A stretch of 64,000 nucleotides of DNA from Agarivorans litoreus (lineage in GTDB: Bacteria > Pseudomonadota > Gammaproteobacteria > Enterobacterales > Celerinatantimonadaceae): positions 372,001-436,000 of the forward strand of contig NZ_BLPI01000001.1 of assembly GCF_019649015.1 (NCBI RefSeq), given 5' to 3'. Positions 17,260-26,087 of the stretch are shown here, in pieces (within the stretch, counting starts at the first letter, position 1; every line of letters begins with the position of its first letter). The notes under the pieces are model-generated. The model was given only the letters and a program-made list of their open reading frames with translations. It made no database searches and was not told where the DNA came from. A program made the position numbers and the translations under genes.

Positions 17260-18204
17260 TTACACCGCATCTGCGGTAAATAATAGCTCAATCTTTGGCA
17301 TCTGTGCGGCGTCAATTACTGCGCCTTTATGCTGAATAACTGTACCAGCCACTTTATGGCCAGTTAATGCTGCTTGTTCGGTATTTGCACCGTGTAAACG
17401 AGCAACTAAGTAACCTGCAGCAAACGAGTCGCCAGCCGCATTGGTATCAACCACCTTAGCAACTTTTGTAGCAGGAACACTAATTGCGCCATCTTCAGTA
17501 ACGATTAAACAATCTTTACTACCGCGCTTAATCACTAATTCGCTAACACCTAGCGCTAAAGTACGCTCTATACATTGCTCTATATGCGCATCATCATAAA
17601 TCTCTTGCTCATCATCAAAGGTGAGCATAGCAGTATGAGTGCAGGCTAATACTTTGGCATACGCGTCGATAGCTTGTTGCTTACTTTGCCATAAAGCTGG
17701 GCGGAAATTGTTATCAAATACAACTTTCGCCCCGTTGTTTTTACACTGAGCTAAAACTTGGAAAAGCTTCTCTTGAGATGCTTCTGGCAACACTGCAATG
17801 CTAATTCCCGACAAGTAAATTACATCGTAGTTAGTCAGCTCTTCAATTAAAGCGTCACTAGCACGCTCTAACCAAAATTTAGCCGCTGAATCGTTACGCC
17901 AATACAAAAAGCTACGCTCGCCAGTCTCGTCTACCTGCACCATATAAATACCAGGTAACTTATCTTCTAAACGTTGTACTAAGTGGGTATCAATATTGTC
18001 GGCATGCCATGTTGCGATCATTTGCTCGCTTAAGGCATCGCGGCCAAGTGCGGTAACATAGCTAGCTTTGGCATTTTGACTAATACGCGAAAAATACACC
18101 GCTGTATTTAACGTGTCTCCACCAAAGCTCTGACGCAAGCCATGTTCTTGTTGCTGCAGTTCTACCATGCATTCGCCAATAAAGGCGACTTTTAACTCAG
18201 TCAT
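17260..18204 (-). CDS. kdgK: 2-keto-3-deoxygluconate kinase
   Basis: 314 aa PfkB-family sugar kinase. N-terminal GECMVEL and FGGDTLNTAVYFSR match KdgK; the C-terminal signature DTNAAGDSFAAG contains the catalytic base Asp259. Phosphorylates KDG to KDPG using ATP. Lies 12 bases after kdgF, so translation is likely coordinated, and feeds directly into Eda. Confidence 0.96.
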   Translation of the reverse strand: MTELKVAFIGECMVELQQQEHGLRQSFGGDTLNTAVYFSRISQNAKASYVTALGRDALSEQMIATWHADNIDTHLVQRLEDKLPGIYMVQVDETGERSFLYWRNDSAAKFWLERASDALIEELTNYDVIYLSGISIAVLPEASQEKLFQVLAQCKNNGAKVVFDNNFRPALWQSKQQAIDAYAKVLACTHTAMLTFDDEQEIYDDAHIEQCIERTLALGVSELVIKRGSKDCLIVTEDGAISVPATKVAKVVDTNAAGDSFAAGYLVARLHGANTEQAALTGHKVAGTVIQHKGAVIDAAQMPKIELLFTADAV

Positions 18205-18216
18205 GAATGTTTCCTC

Positions 18217-18552
18217 TTAAGACAAGAAGTCCTCACGTGGTGGTGAGAAACAATCTACTAATACGCTACCCTCTTCAAGCGCAACTGCACCATGCATGAA
18301 AGTACGTGGGGCGATATATGCATCACCTTTCTTAACAATTCTTTTTTCGCCGTTGATCTCAGCTTCAAAGCTTCCTTCAGCCACGTAACCAATTTGGTCG
18401 TGAAATTCGTGGGCATGTGGAGCACCTATAGCACCCTTTTCAAAACGGACGTGAACAACCATCAACTGGTCGGTATGCCCCACGATTTTACGGGTAATAC
18501 CATCGCCTAGGTCATCCCAAGGGGTTTCTGCTGAATCGAAAAATGCTGTCAT
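18217..18552 (-). CDS. kdgF: KdgF, cupin enzyme for unsaturated uronate opening
   Basis: 111 aa single-domain cupin. The metal ligands known for KdgF are at the expected places: His46, His48, Gln53 and His87 (APHAHEFHDQIGYVAEG and TFMHGA). KdgF catalyses conversion of 4,5-unsaturated monouronates, released by alginate or pectin lyases, to the linear ketonised form. First gene of kdgF-kdgK-eda, with its own operator-like box 48 bases upstream. Confidence 0.94.
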   Translation of the reverse strand: MTAFFDSAETPWDDLGDGITRKIVGHTDQLMVVHVRFEKGAIGAPHAHEFHDQIGYVAEGSFEAEINGEKRIVKKGDAYIAPRTFMHGAVALEEGSVLVDCFSPPREDFLS

Positions 18553-18599
18553 AATGTTTCTCGTTATGGTTAGTTATCAATTGTGCTTAAAGTAAATCC

Positions 18600-18610
18600 T
18601 TGTATTACCA
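18600..18610 (-). promoter_or_regulatory. Candidate GntR-type operator of kdgF-kdgK-eda
   Basis: TTGTATTACCA matches TNGTNNNACNA at all fixed positions. Its reverse complement TGGTAATACAA is identical to the boxes at 30822 and 34496. It overlaps an intercistronic hairpin and lies 48 bases upstream of the kdgF start, implying an internal promoter. Confidence 0.65.
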
Positions 18611-18633
18611 AGGCGAGTATTTACTCGCCTTGG
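18608..18633 (-). other. Perfect 12-bp hairpin between symporter gene and kdgF
   Basis: CCAAGGCGAGTA TT TACTCGCCTTGG begins 17 bases after the symporter stop. On the minus strand it is followed by TAATACAAGG rather than a T-run. It may end or stabilise the symporter mRNA while the box above drives kdgF separately. Confidence 0.5.
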
Positions 18634-18649
18634 CTTAAGCCTCTCGCGC

Positions 18650-20416
18650 TTATTCCGTTATCGCTTCTGCTGTTAAGCTTTTATTCGGTTTTCTGGCTGC
18701 TTGTACCAACAAGATCCCAGCTACCAATACTATGGTTCCGCACAGAACAAACAGTGCTCTACCGGAAATGTCATTTGGAATCATTGCCATAGCAATAATA
18801 CCGAAGCCTGCTACGCTAATCAGATTACCCAACATAGAGCGTTGTTTAGTATCTAGATTCTGCTGCTCTTCTGAGTTTGCGTGTACTGGAGTATTCCAAT
18901 CTCGGAATAGCTCAGCCACTTCAGCTTCGCGCTCCGGAGTACGCCCTTTAAAGAACAAGGTAGAGCCAACAAAGAAGCCACCGGTAAATATCACGTGTGC
19001 AGCTAGGCTAAGTCCTACTTTCAGGTCAGCCCATTCGCGGCCAGTTAGCGCTTGCTCTAAGCCAAACCAGTTTTGAATGTCATCGGCAGTTAACGCAATA
19101 CCAAACAAGTAAGACACCACACCACCCACTACTAAGGTTCCCCATCCTGCCCAATCAGGCGTATTGCGGATCCACATACCAAGTAGCACAGGAATCAACA
19201 TTGGAAAGCCAATCAACGCGCCAATGTTCAATACAATGTCAAACAGGCTCAGATGACGCAGCGAGTTAATAAATAGGCCGATTGAGATAATCACCAAGCC
19301 CATAAATACCGTGGCAATTTTACTGGCAACAACAAGCTCTTTCTCACTGGCGGCTTCTTTACGTAAAATCGGTGAATAGAAGTTACGAATAAAAATACCG
19401 GCATTACGGTTAAGACCCGAGTCCATAGAGCTCATCGTAGCGGCAAACATGGCCGACATTAACAAACCCACCATACCTGCTGGCATAACGTTTTGAACAA
19501 AGGCTAAGTACGCTGCATCACTGCCGCCTACGGTGCCATAAGCTTCCGCAAAATCAGGCATAAAGGCGTTTACATACCAAGGAGGTAAGAACCAAATTAA
19601 TGGTCCAACAATCATCAACACACACGCTAAGCCAGCTGCTTTACGTGCGTTATCACTGTCTTTAGCACATAAGTAGCGGTATGCGTTAATGCTGTTATTC
19701 ATTACCCCGAATTGCTTCACAAAGATGAATACAATCCACAATAAGAAAATGCTCACATAGTTAAGGTTACTGCCCATCACAAAGTCGCCATGGAAGTTAC
19801 CAATAATGTTGCTTAGACCGCCACCATGGAAGTAAGCAGCAATGGCACAGGTAATAGTTACCGCCATTATCACTAACATTTGCATGAAATCAGACGCAAC
19901 AACCGCCCAAGAACCACCGGTTACTGCCATTATCACCAATACTACACCGGTAAAAATAATGGTGGTTTCCATAGGAATGTTGAAAACAGCGGCAACAAAA
20001 ATTGCCAAACCGTTCAACCATACACCGGCAGAAATCAAACTGTCGGGCATGCCCAGCCAAGTAAAAAATTGCTCAGAGGTACGGCCGAAACGTTTTTTAA
20101 TCGCTTCAATTGCGGTAACTACGCGAAGTTGTCGAAACTTCGGAGCGAAATAAATGTAATTCATAAAGTAGCCAAACGCGTTGGCTAAGAACAAGATAAC
20201 GATGGCAAAACCGTCGCTAAATGCTTTCCCTGCTGCTCCAGTAAAGGTCCATGCTGAAAATTGAGTCATAAATGCTGTCGCACCTACCATCCACCACAGC
20301 ATTTTACCGCCGCCTCTAAAGTAGTCACTGGTGGAAGATGTAAAAGTACGAAACATCCAACCTATCGCAATTAAAAATACGAAGTAGGCTAGTACAACAA
20401 CGATATCAATACTCAT
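18650..20416 (-). CDS. Sodium:solute symporter for oligo-alginate (ToaA-like)
   Basis: 588 aa with about 14 hydrophobic segments, SSS family (SGLT type). Features include FRGGGKMLWWMVGATAFMTQFSAWTFTGAAG at the N-terminus and the AAMFAATMSSMDSGLNRNAGIF motif in the middle. It sits between PL17 lyase genes and kdgF, the position of the oligo-alginate symporter ToaA in Vibrio alginate loci, so uptake of alginate oligomers across the inner membrane is the likely role. GAGG precedes the ATG. Substrate is inferred from context. Confidence 0.85.
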   Translation of the reverse strand: MSIDIVVVLAYFVFLIAIGWMFRTFTSSTSDYFRGGGKMLWWMVGATAFMTQFSAWTFTGAAGKAFSDGFAIVILFLANAFGYFMNYIYFAPKFRQLRVVTAIEAIKKRFGRTSEQFFTWLGMPDSLISAGVWLNGLAIFVAAVFNIPMETTIIFTGVVLVIMAVTGGSWAVVASDFMQMLVIMAVTITCAIAAYFHGGGLSNIIGNFHGDFVMGSNLNYVSIFLLWIVFIFVKQFGVMNNSINAYRYLCAKDSDNARKAAGLACVLMIVGPLIWFLPPWYVNAFMPDFAEAYGTVGGSDAAYLAFVQNVMPAGMVGLLMSAMFAATMSSMDSGLNRNAGIFIRNFYSPILRKEAASEKELVVASKIATVFMGLVIISIGLFINSLRHLSLFDIVLNIGALIGFPMLIPVLLGMWIRNTPDWAGWGTLVVGGVVSYLFGIALTADDIQNWFGLEQALTGREWADLKVGLSLAAHVIFTGGFFVGSTLFFKGRTPEREAEVAELFRDWNTPVHANSEEQQNLDTKQRSMLGNLISVAGFGIIAMAMIPNDISGRALFVLCGTIVLVAGILLVQAARKPNKSLTAEAITE

Positions 20417-20467
20417 AGCCGCCTCTGAAGGTCAAAAGTTAAGTGTGAAATATTTAAAGCCAGGTCA

Positions 20468-20478
20468 GTGTATTACAA
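20468..20478. promoter_or_regulatory. Candidate GntR-type operator 1 of the symporter gene
   Basis: GTGTATTACAA, 10 of 11 matches to TNGTNNNACNA, 52 bases upstream of the symporter start. It is paired with a perfect box 21 bases away (centre to centre, two helical turns). Confidence 0.6.
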
Positions 20479-20488
20479 ATTAATTATA

Positions 20489-20499
20489 TTGTAATACAA
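20489..20499. promoter_or_regulatory. Candidate GntR-type operator 2 of the symporter gene
   Basis: TTGTAATACAA, a perfect match to the consensus and a near-perfect palindrome. It lies in the divergent region between the symporter and PL17 genes. Confidence 0.75.
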
Positions 20500-20691
20500 G
20501 AACACTTTATGTGTGATGAAGATCCAATTATTTTTTGCTTAGCTTGTTTTGACTATTCTCAACTCAAATACAGCCCTAGGTTGCTTGAAATCAGCAAACC
20601 AACCGCAATGCAATAGAATAAATAAACGGCAAAAAGATATATTGTGAGTAAGTTCACTTTTTTACTTGATTAAGCTGAATTCAGCTTTCAT

Positions 20692-20702
20692 TTGTATTAC
20701 TT
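20692..20702 (+). promoter_or_regulatory. Candidate GntR-type operator of the PL17 operon
   Basis: TTGTATTACTT, 10 of 11 matches, 32 bases before the start codon, where bound protein would block the promoter or early elongation. Confidence 0.6.
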
Positions 20703-20734
20703 TATATCAATAAATTATATGTATGAGGTTTCAA

Positions 20735-22873
20735 ATGCTTGCGAATTTAAATGCAGTGCTACTAGACCAGCAGGAAATTGCTGAAATTAGCCAACAGCTA
20801 AACACCAACAGCTTAATGGGTTTAAGCTTAGCCAAAATGATTAGCGAAACTCAGGCTTATATGGCTAAGCCTATTGAAGTGCCAGGCCATGGCGAAGCCG
20901 GTGGTTACGAGCATAACCGTCACAAGCAGAACTACCAGTACATTAATCAAGCGGGTCGCTTATTTCTTATTACCGGTGAAGAGCAATACGCCCAGTACAC
21001 CGCAGACATACTTACCGAGTATGCCAACAAGTACCTAGGCTTTGGCTTTCATATTCAACGCAATACCAACCCACCGGGCCGTTTGTTTCACCAGATTCTT
21101 AATGAACACGTGTGGCTTCTCTATTCGAGCTTAGGCTACAGCTGTATTAAGCACTGGTTAAACGAAGAACAAGTTAAACATATCGAAAGCCAACTATTTC
21201 AACCTATGTTAGATATGTTTACCGACAAATACGGTTTTGATTTTGACCGCATCCACAACCACGGCCTTTGGGCAGTGGCAGCGGTAGGTATTTGTGGTCT
21301 AGCCATTGGCAAACCAGAATATGTAGAAATGTCGGTACATGGCCTAAAAGGTGACGATGTTACTGGTGGGTTCTTAGCACAAATTAGCCAACTGTTTGCT
21401 CCGTCAGGCTACTACATGGAAGGGCCTTACTACCATCGTTATGCGATTCGCCCGCTGTGTTTGTTTGCCGAAGTGTTACACCGCCATCGTCCAGAGCTAG
21501 ACATCTTTAACTACAAAGACCAAGTGATTGGTAAAACCATTAAAGCGATGTTAGCTACCGCCTACCCTAACGGTGTGTTCCCGGCGCTAAACGATGCCTC
21601 GTTAACAATGGACATTAAAGATCAAGGTGTAGTAGTGGCAGTGAGCCTAGCTTACAAACACTACGGCCACGACGAAAAACTACTTGGTATGGCTAAAATT
21701 CAGCAGCAAGTTTGGTTACACGGCTGCGGCGCGGCGTTGTCAAAAGCCTACCAAGAGTCAACCAATACAGCCCTTCCTCATTGGCCAAGTGTTGAGTTAA
21801 ACGAAGGACCAAATGGTGATCGCGGCGCACAAGGTTTTGTTCGAATGCAAAGCAAAGACGGTGACGTAAGCCAATTAGTAATGAACTATGGCCAACACGG
21901 CATGGGACATGGTCACTTCGACACCTTAGGCATTAGCTTCTTCAACCGTGGACAAGAGGTACTTAAAGAGTACGGATTTGGCCGCTGGGTAAATGTAGAA
22001 CCTAAATTTGGTGGCCGTTATTTAGATGAGAACAAATCTTATGCACGCCAAACCGTTGCTCACAACGCAGTTGCTGTAGACCAAGCTTGTCAAAACAACT
22101 TCGATGTAGAATTGGCAGACAGCAAACACGGCATTCCGCACTTCTTCGAAAGTAGCAACCAAGATCTACAAGCGGTAAGTGCCTTTGCTGAAGAGTTTTA
22201 CCCTGGCGTTGACCAACAACGCAGTGTAGTACTCATTAACGACGACGCACTAGAAGCACCGCTATTACTAGATGTTTTCCGTTTGTCTAGCGACACCGAA
22301 CATAGCTACGACTACGCCCTGCAATACCAAGGTCAAATTGTACGTTGTACAAGCGATTACCAAACACACAAAGAATTGGCACCAATGGGTGACAACTTTG
22401 GTTACCAACATTTGTGGAACGAAGCGCAAGGCAAAGCCTCTGAAAACAATTTAGTAAGCTGGCTACAAGGCAATAGCTACTATTCTTGGATTAGTGCCAG
22501 CGAGGCAAACGACGAGCTATTCTTCACTCGTGTAGGCGCTAACGACCCAGAGTTTAACCTGCGCAGCGAAACCAGCTTTATTTTACGCCGCCAAGCTAAA
22601 TCTACGGTATTTGCTAACGTATTAGAAACGCACGGCTACTTTAACGAAGCCGTAGAAGCCAGTACCAATGCTCGCGGCAAAGTAAATCAAGTTACTGTAG
22701 TTGTAAGCAACGACATTGGCAGCGTTATTGAAGTTAAAGGTGAAGGCATTGATTTCACCGTAATGCTTAGCAACCAACGCGATGTAAGCGCTGAAACTCA
22801 GCACACTATTGCACATAATCAACAAACTTATTGCTGGCAGGGATCTCTGGCGTTAGAAAAGAACCGAGGTTAA
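20735..22873 (+). CDS. Cytoplasmic oligoalginate lyase, PL17, copy 1
   Basis: 712 aa from ATG 20735 (GAGG 6 bases upstream; an ATG four codons earlier lacks a site). No signal peptide. N-terminal (alpha/alpha) barrel with R-N-T-N-P-P-G-R and IHNHGLWAV (Asn175, His176), then GYYMEGPYYHRY (225-236) holding the PL17 tyrosines; the C-terminal half is the heparinase II/III-like beta-sheet domain (GHGHFDTLGISFFN, RWVNVEPKFGGRY). Such enzymes (OalB/OalC, Alg17C) release unsaturated monomers exolytically. First of a tandem pair; two bases separate it from copy 2. Confidence 0.92.
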   Translation: MLANLNAVLLDQQEIAEISQQLNTNSLMGLSLAKMISETQAYMAKPIEVPGHGEAGGYEHNRHKQNYQYINQAGRLFLITGEEQYAQYTADILTEYANKYLGFGFHIQRNTNPPGRLFHQILNEHVWLLYSSLGYSCIKHWLNEEQVKHIESQLFQPMLDMFTDKYGFDFDRIHNHGLWAVAAVGICGLAIGKPEYVEMSVHGLKGDDVTGGFLAQISQLFAPSGYYMEGPYYHRYAIRPLCLFAEVLHRHRPELDIFNYKDQVIGKTIKAMLATAYPNGVFPALNDASLTMDIKDQGVVVAVSLAYKHYGHDEKLLGMAKIQQQVWLHGCGAALSKAYQESTNTALPHWPSVELNEGPNGDRGAQGFVRMQSKDGDVSQLVMNYGQHGMGHGHFDTLGISFFNRGQEVLKEYGFGRWVNVEPKFGGRYLDENKSYARQTVAHNAVAVDQACQNNFDVELADSKHGIPHFFESSNQDLQAVSAFAEEFYPGVDQQRSVVLINDDALEAPLLLDVFRLSSDTEHSYDYALQYQGQIVRCTSDYQTHKELAPMGDNFGYQHLWNEAQGKASENNLVSWLQGNSYYSWISASEANDELFFTRVGANDPEFNLRSETSFILRRQAKSTVFANVLETHGYFNEAVEASTNARGKVNQVTVVVSNDIGSVIEVKGEGIDFTVMLSNQRDVSAETQHTIAHNQQTYCWQGSLALEKNRG

Positions 22874-22875
22874 CC

Positions 22876-25023
22876 ATGACTTACCAACCATTATTGATAA
22901 GCTTTGAAGAAGCAAAAGAGCTCGCTAAGCATCTAAATACCGATTCACTGATTGGTCAATCTATCGCGGCAGAAGTTGCCGCACTAGAAGCCTACATGCC
23001 TTTAGGCATTGAGATCCCAGGCCACGGTGAAGCAGGCGGTTATGAGCATAACCGCCACAAGCAAAACTACATCCACTTGGATTTAGCGGGCCGCTTGTAC
23101 CTCATTACTGAAGACCAACGCTACCTAGATTATGCACGTAGCATGCTGGTTGAATACGCCAAGGTGTACCCTACTTTAGAGCTAAACACTAGCCGAGACT
23201 CAAACCCACCAGGGCGTTTATTCCACCAGACATTGAATGAGAACATGTGGATGCTGTACGCCTCATGTGCTTATTCTTGCATTCGTCATAAGTTGGCAGA
23301 CGACGAGCAAACACTGATCGAAAATGACTTATTTAAGTTAATGATTGAGTTGTTTGTAGATGTGTACGCCCACGACTTTGATATTGTGCACAACCATGGT
23401 TTGTGGGCAGTAGCAGGTGTTGGTATTTGTGGTTACGCGATTCAAGACCAAGCCAGCGTAGATAAAGCCTTGTATGGCCTTAAAGGTGATAGCGTAAGCG
23501 GCGGCTTTATTGCTCAGCTTACTCAGCTGTTTTCTCCTGACGGTTACTACATGGAAGGTCCTTACTACCACCGCTTTTCGTTGCGTCCAATCTTCTTGTT
23601 TGCCGAGGCTATTGAGCGTCGCCAACCAGAGATTGGTATTTACCAACTAAAAGATCAGGTTATTAAAACCACAACCTACGCAGTAATGGCTACCGCCTTT
23701 CCTAATGGTGTATTACCCGCACTTAATGATTCATCAAAAACCATGGACATTAACGACGAAGGTATTTTGATTGCTACCAGCATGTGCTTTAGCCGTTACC
23801 AACGTGACGCCAACTTAGTGGCTATGGCCAAACACCAAGCTAAAGTTTGGGTGCATGGTTCTGGCGCTAGCCTATCGGATGCTAGTGAAAACGCTGCAAG
23901 TATTGGTGGCTTTAACTGGGGCAGCTTAGTATTAACTGATGGCGCTAAAGGCGACCGCGGCGGTGTTGCAATTTTACGCCACCGTGATGCTCAGCAAGAC
24001 GACAGCATGGCGCTACTTTGGTTTGGCCAGCATGGTAGTGACCACAAACTTCACTCGGCCTTAGACCATGGTCATTTTGACGGCTTGCACTTCAACCTAT
24101 TTAATCGTGGCCAAGAAGTATTGCACGACTACGGCTTTGGCCGCTGGGTAAATGTAGAGCCAAAATTTGGCGGCCGTTACATTCCAGAGAACAAAAGCTA
24201 CGCCAAGCAAACCATTGCTCACAACACTGTGGTTGTTGACTACCAAAGCCAAAACCAAGGTGATACTGCCACCGCAGAAGAAAAATGGGGCGAGCAGCAC
24301 TTCTTTGTAAGTGGAGACAACCAGCTACAAGCAATGAGTGCGTTTGTACGTAACTACTACCCTGGCGTAGATCAACAACGCAGTGTCATCATGTTTGAAG
24401 CAGAAGGCTTCGCTAAGCCTTTGGTATTGGATTTGTTCCGCTTAGTAAGCGAGCAAGAGCATAACTATGATTACGCCCTTCACTACTGTGGCCAGTTTAT
24501 TCGCAGCGACTTTAACTACGAATGCAATGCACGCCTTAAGCCGTTAGGTGAAAACAATGGTTACCAGCACCTATGGCATCAAGCAACAGCTGAAGTTGAA
24601 GGCTCAAGCCTAATCACTTGGTTGCAAGGTAACAGCTATTACACAATGGTTAGTTCTGCGGTAGCAAAAAGCCAAGTTATTATGGCGCGTACCGGTGCAA
24701 ACGATCCAGACTTCAACTTGCGCAGCGAACCAGTATTACTGCTACGCCAGCAAGGTAAAGATCATTTGTTCGCCAACGTATTCGAAACTCACGGCTACTT
24801 TAATGAAGCGATTGAAGCGAGTACCGAGGCTCGTGGCCAAGTTGTTTCGGTTGAAGTATTAGCTCACAACAAAGTGGCGTCAGCAGTGGCGATCCACTTG
24901 GTGTCGGGTAAACAGATTACCGTTTGTGTTTCTAACCAAGCAAACGTGAAATCAGATACTCAACATCAATTAGAGATTAATGGCGAAACCCTACGCTGGA
25001 GTGGCGCTGTTCACATAGCTTAA
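22876..25023 (+). CDS. Cytoplasmic oligoalginate lyase, PL17, copy 2
   Basis: 715 aa from ATG 22876 (GAGG in the preceding stop region); an upstream in-frame extension into copy 1 was rejected. It shares long identical blocks with copy 1 (PGHGEAGGYEHNRHKQNY, GYYMEGPYYHR, GRWVNVEPKFGGRY, ETHGYFNEA) and keeps the same Asn-His and Tyr motifs, so both are probably active. It differs in the 380-420 region, where an insertion (HGSDHKLHSALDHGHFDG) lengthens an active-site loop. The pair may split poly-M and poly-G ends or chain lengths. Confidence 0.92.
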   Translation: MTYQPLLISFEEAKELAKHLNTDSLIGQSIAAEVAALEAYMPLGIEIPGHGEAGGYEHNRHKQNYIHLDLAGRLYLITEDQRYLDYARSMLVEYAKVYPTLELNTSRDSNPPGRLFHQTLNENMWMLYASCAYSCIRHKLADDEQTLIENDLFKLMIELFVDVYAHDFDIVHNHGLWAVAGVGICGYAIQDQASVDKALYGLKGDSVSGGFIAQLTQLFSPDGYYMEGPYYHRFSLRPIFLFAEAIERRQPEIGIYQLKDQVIKTTTYAVMATAFPNGVLPALNDSSKTMDINDEGILIATSMCFSRYQRDANLVAMAKHQAKVWVHGSGASLSDASENAASIGGFNWGSLVLTDGAKGDRGGVAILRHRDAQQDDSMALLWFGQHGSDHKLHSALDHGHFDGLHFNLFNRGQEVLHDYGFGRWVNVEPKFGGRYIPENKSYAKQTIAHNTVVVDYQSQNQGDTATAEEKWGEQHFFVSGDNQLQAMSAFVRNYYPGVDQQRSVIMFEAEGFAKPLVLDLFRLVSEQEHNYDYALHYCGQFIRSDFNYECNARLKPLGENNGYQHLWHQATAEVEGSSLITWLQGNSYYTMVSSAVAKSQVIMARTGANDPDFNLRSEPVLLLRQQGKDHLFANVFETHGYFNEAIEASTEARGQVVSVEVLAHNKVASAVAIHLVSGKQITVCVSNQANVKSDTQHQLEINGETLRWSGAVHIA

Positions 25024-25040
25024 TACACTCTATTCTTATA

Positions 25041-25066
25041 AAAGCCTCGCTATGCGGGGCTTTTTT
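25041..25066 (+). terminator. Terminator of the PL17 operon
   Basis: AAAGCCTCGC TAT GCGGGGCTTT, 10-bp stem with one G-T pair, followed by a T-run of at least six. Confidence 0.92.
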
Positions 25067-25571
25067 ATTGCCGCGCTTCAAGCTCATACTGCTCGTTTAA
25101 CACTCCGCTGTAACAAAATATTCATCTAACGTCATCCCCTGCTCTGACAAGCTTGCCAAAGTTGATTAATTAACAAGTAGTTTAACCCAAATGGGGAATA
25201 GGCGTGAATGATCAGCTTAGGTGTAGTAGCTCACACCTGATTAGGGTCTGTTGATCTTTGCTGATGGTTTTTGCAGCAATTTATTAGCCATTTAGGCAAG
25301 GCAGTGAGTGAGCAGTTAAGTGGGCTTAATAATCACTCGCTAACGCTGAGTAAATGGCTAAGAAATTCTGCTCGAAGGGTTCGGGTAAGCGAACTTTACT
25401 CTTTGTTAAGCACTTCTTGCTTAGCCCACTAGGCTTCTAAGTCCTCGCAGCGATTAAAGCCCGCTTATCTCGAACAAAATTTCAACACCAACGATCAACA
25501 GACCCTAGTAACAGCCTTGATTTAGGAAACTGTTTAACAAGGATTGTTATCAACGAATAGAGGTTAACGGA
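25067..25571. other. Intergenic region carrying a MITE
   Basis: About 500 bases between the PL17 terminator and a small membrane protein gene. About half is the inverted-repeat element listed at 25244-25505. A short hairpin AGGTGT / ACACCT lies near 25220. No ORF. Confidence 0.6.
25244..25505. mobile_element. MITE-like element, 262 bp, with TA duplication
   Basis: Terminal inverted repeats GGGTCTGTTGATC (25244-25256) and GATCAACAGACCC (25493-25505) are perfect over 13 bases. Each end is flanked by TA, the target duplication of Tc1/IS630-type elements. Inside is a nested perfect 11-base repeat TTAGCCATTTA (25284-25294) / TAAATGGCTAA (25351-25361) and further complementary segments (GTGGGCT / AGCCCAC), so the transcript would fold strongly. 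No coding capacity. The mobilising transposase is not in the window. Confidence 0.75.
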
Positions 25572-25910
25572 ATGACAATAGTATTAACGCTTTCTCTACT
25601 CACACTATTTATGCTTGCACCAATTAAATTGGGTACTCATGTGCTCAAAATTGAGCGCTCAGGAATAGATGTTTGTTTTGTTGCCGTAATTGCTGCCCTA
25701 GCTGCTACAGCGTTTACCGAAATGGTTATTGGTGAAGGGGTTTTCCCGACTTTAGTCGCTCTAGTTATCACTAGCATTCTATTCTCTTTGGTTTTTCGAA
25801 CCACTGCTGTAGCGGGTTTTGTATTGGCGCTATTATCTACCGCTATACAGTTTACCTTTGCTCTAGCCCTTGTGGCCTTAGGAGTTGTTATTGCTTATAG
25901 CATCTCTTGA
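25572..25910 (+). CDS. Small integral membrane protein, unknown function
   Basis: 112 aa, almost entirely hydrophobic, with about four membrane segments and short loops (KIERSGID, EMVIGEGVF). No signal peptide cleavage site, no charged motif and no recognised family. The start has GAGG 9 bases upstream, which supports it as a real gene. It stands alone between a MITE and the tandem phospholipase gene. Confidence 0.6.
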   Translation: MTIVLTLSLLTLFMLAPIKLGTHVLKIERSGIDVCFVAVIAALAATAFTEMVIGEGVFPTLVALVITSILFSLVFRTTAVAGFVLALLSTAIQFTFALALVALGVVIAYSIS

Positions 25911-26087
25911 GCAAACTAGTTACCTTCACGAAAGGCGCCTCGCATCCTTTATACATATCAAGCTAAATTCAGCCTCACTATTTCCTGCTTGGCTTGCTAG
26001 CATCTTTTTCTTTTCCCCACTAATATAAAAGTGTTAACTTATTGATCTAACTCTAGGTTGTTGTACAACTAAGGTTTCAGGGAAGAA

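Noticed and set aside
26058..26068. TTGTTGTACAA fits TNGTNNNACNA just before the tandem phospholipase gene
   Set aside because: The centre (TGT) differs from the AAT/ATT of the alginate boxes and the gene has no link to alginate; chance match to a loose consensus.
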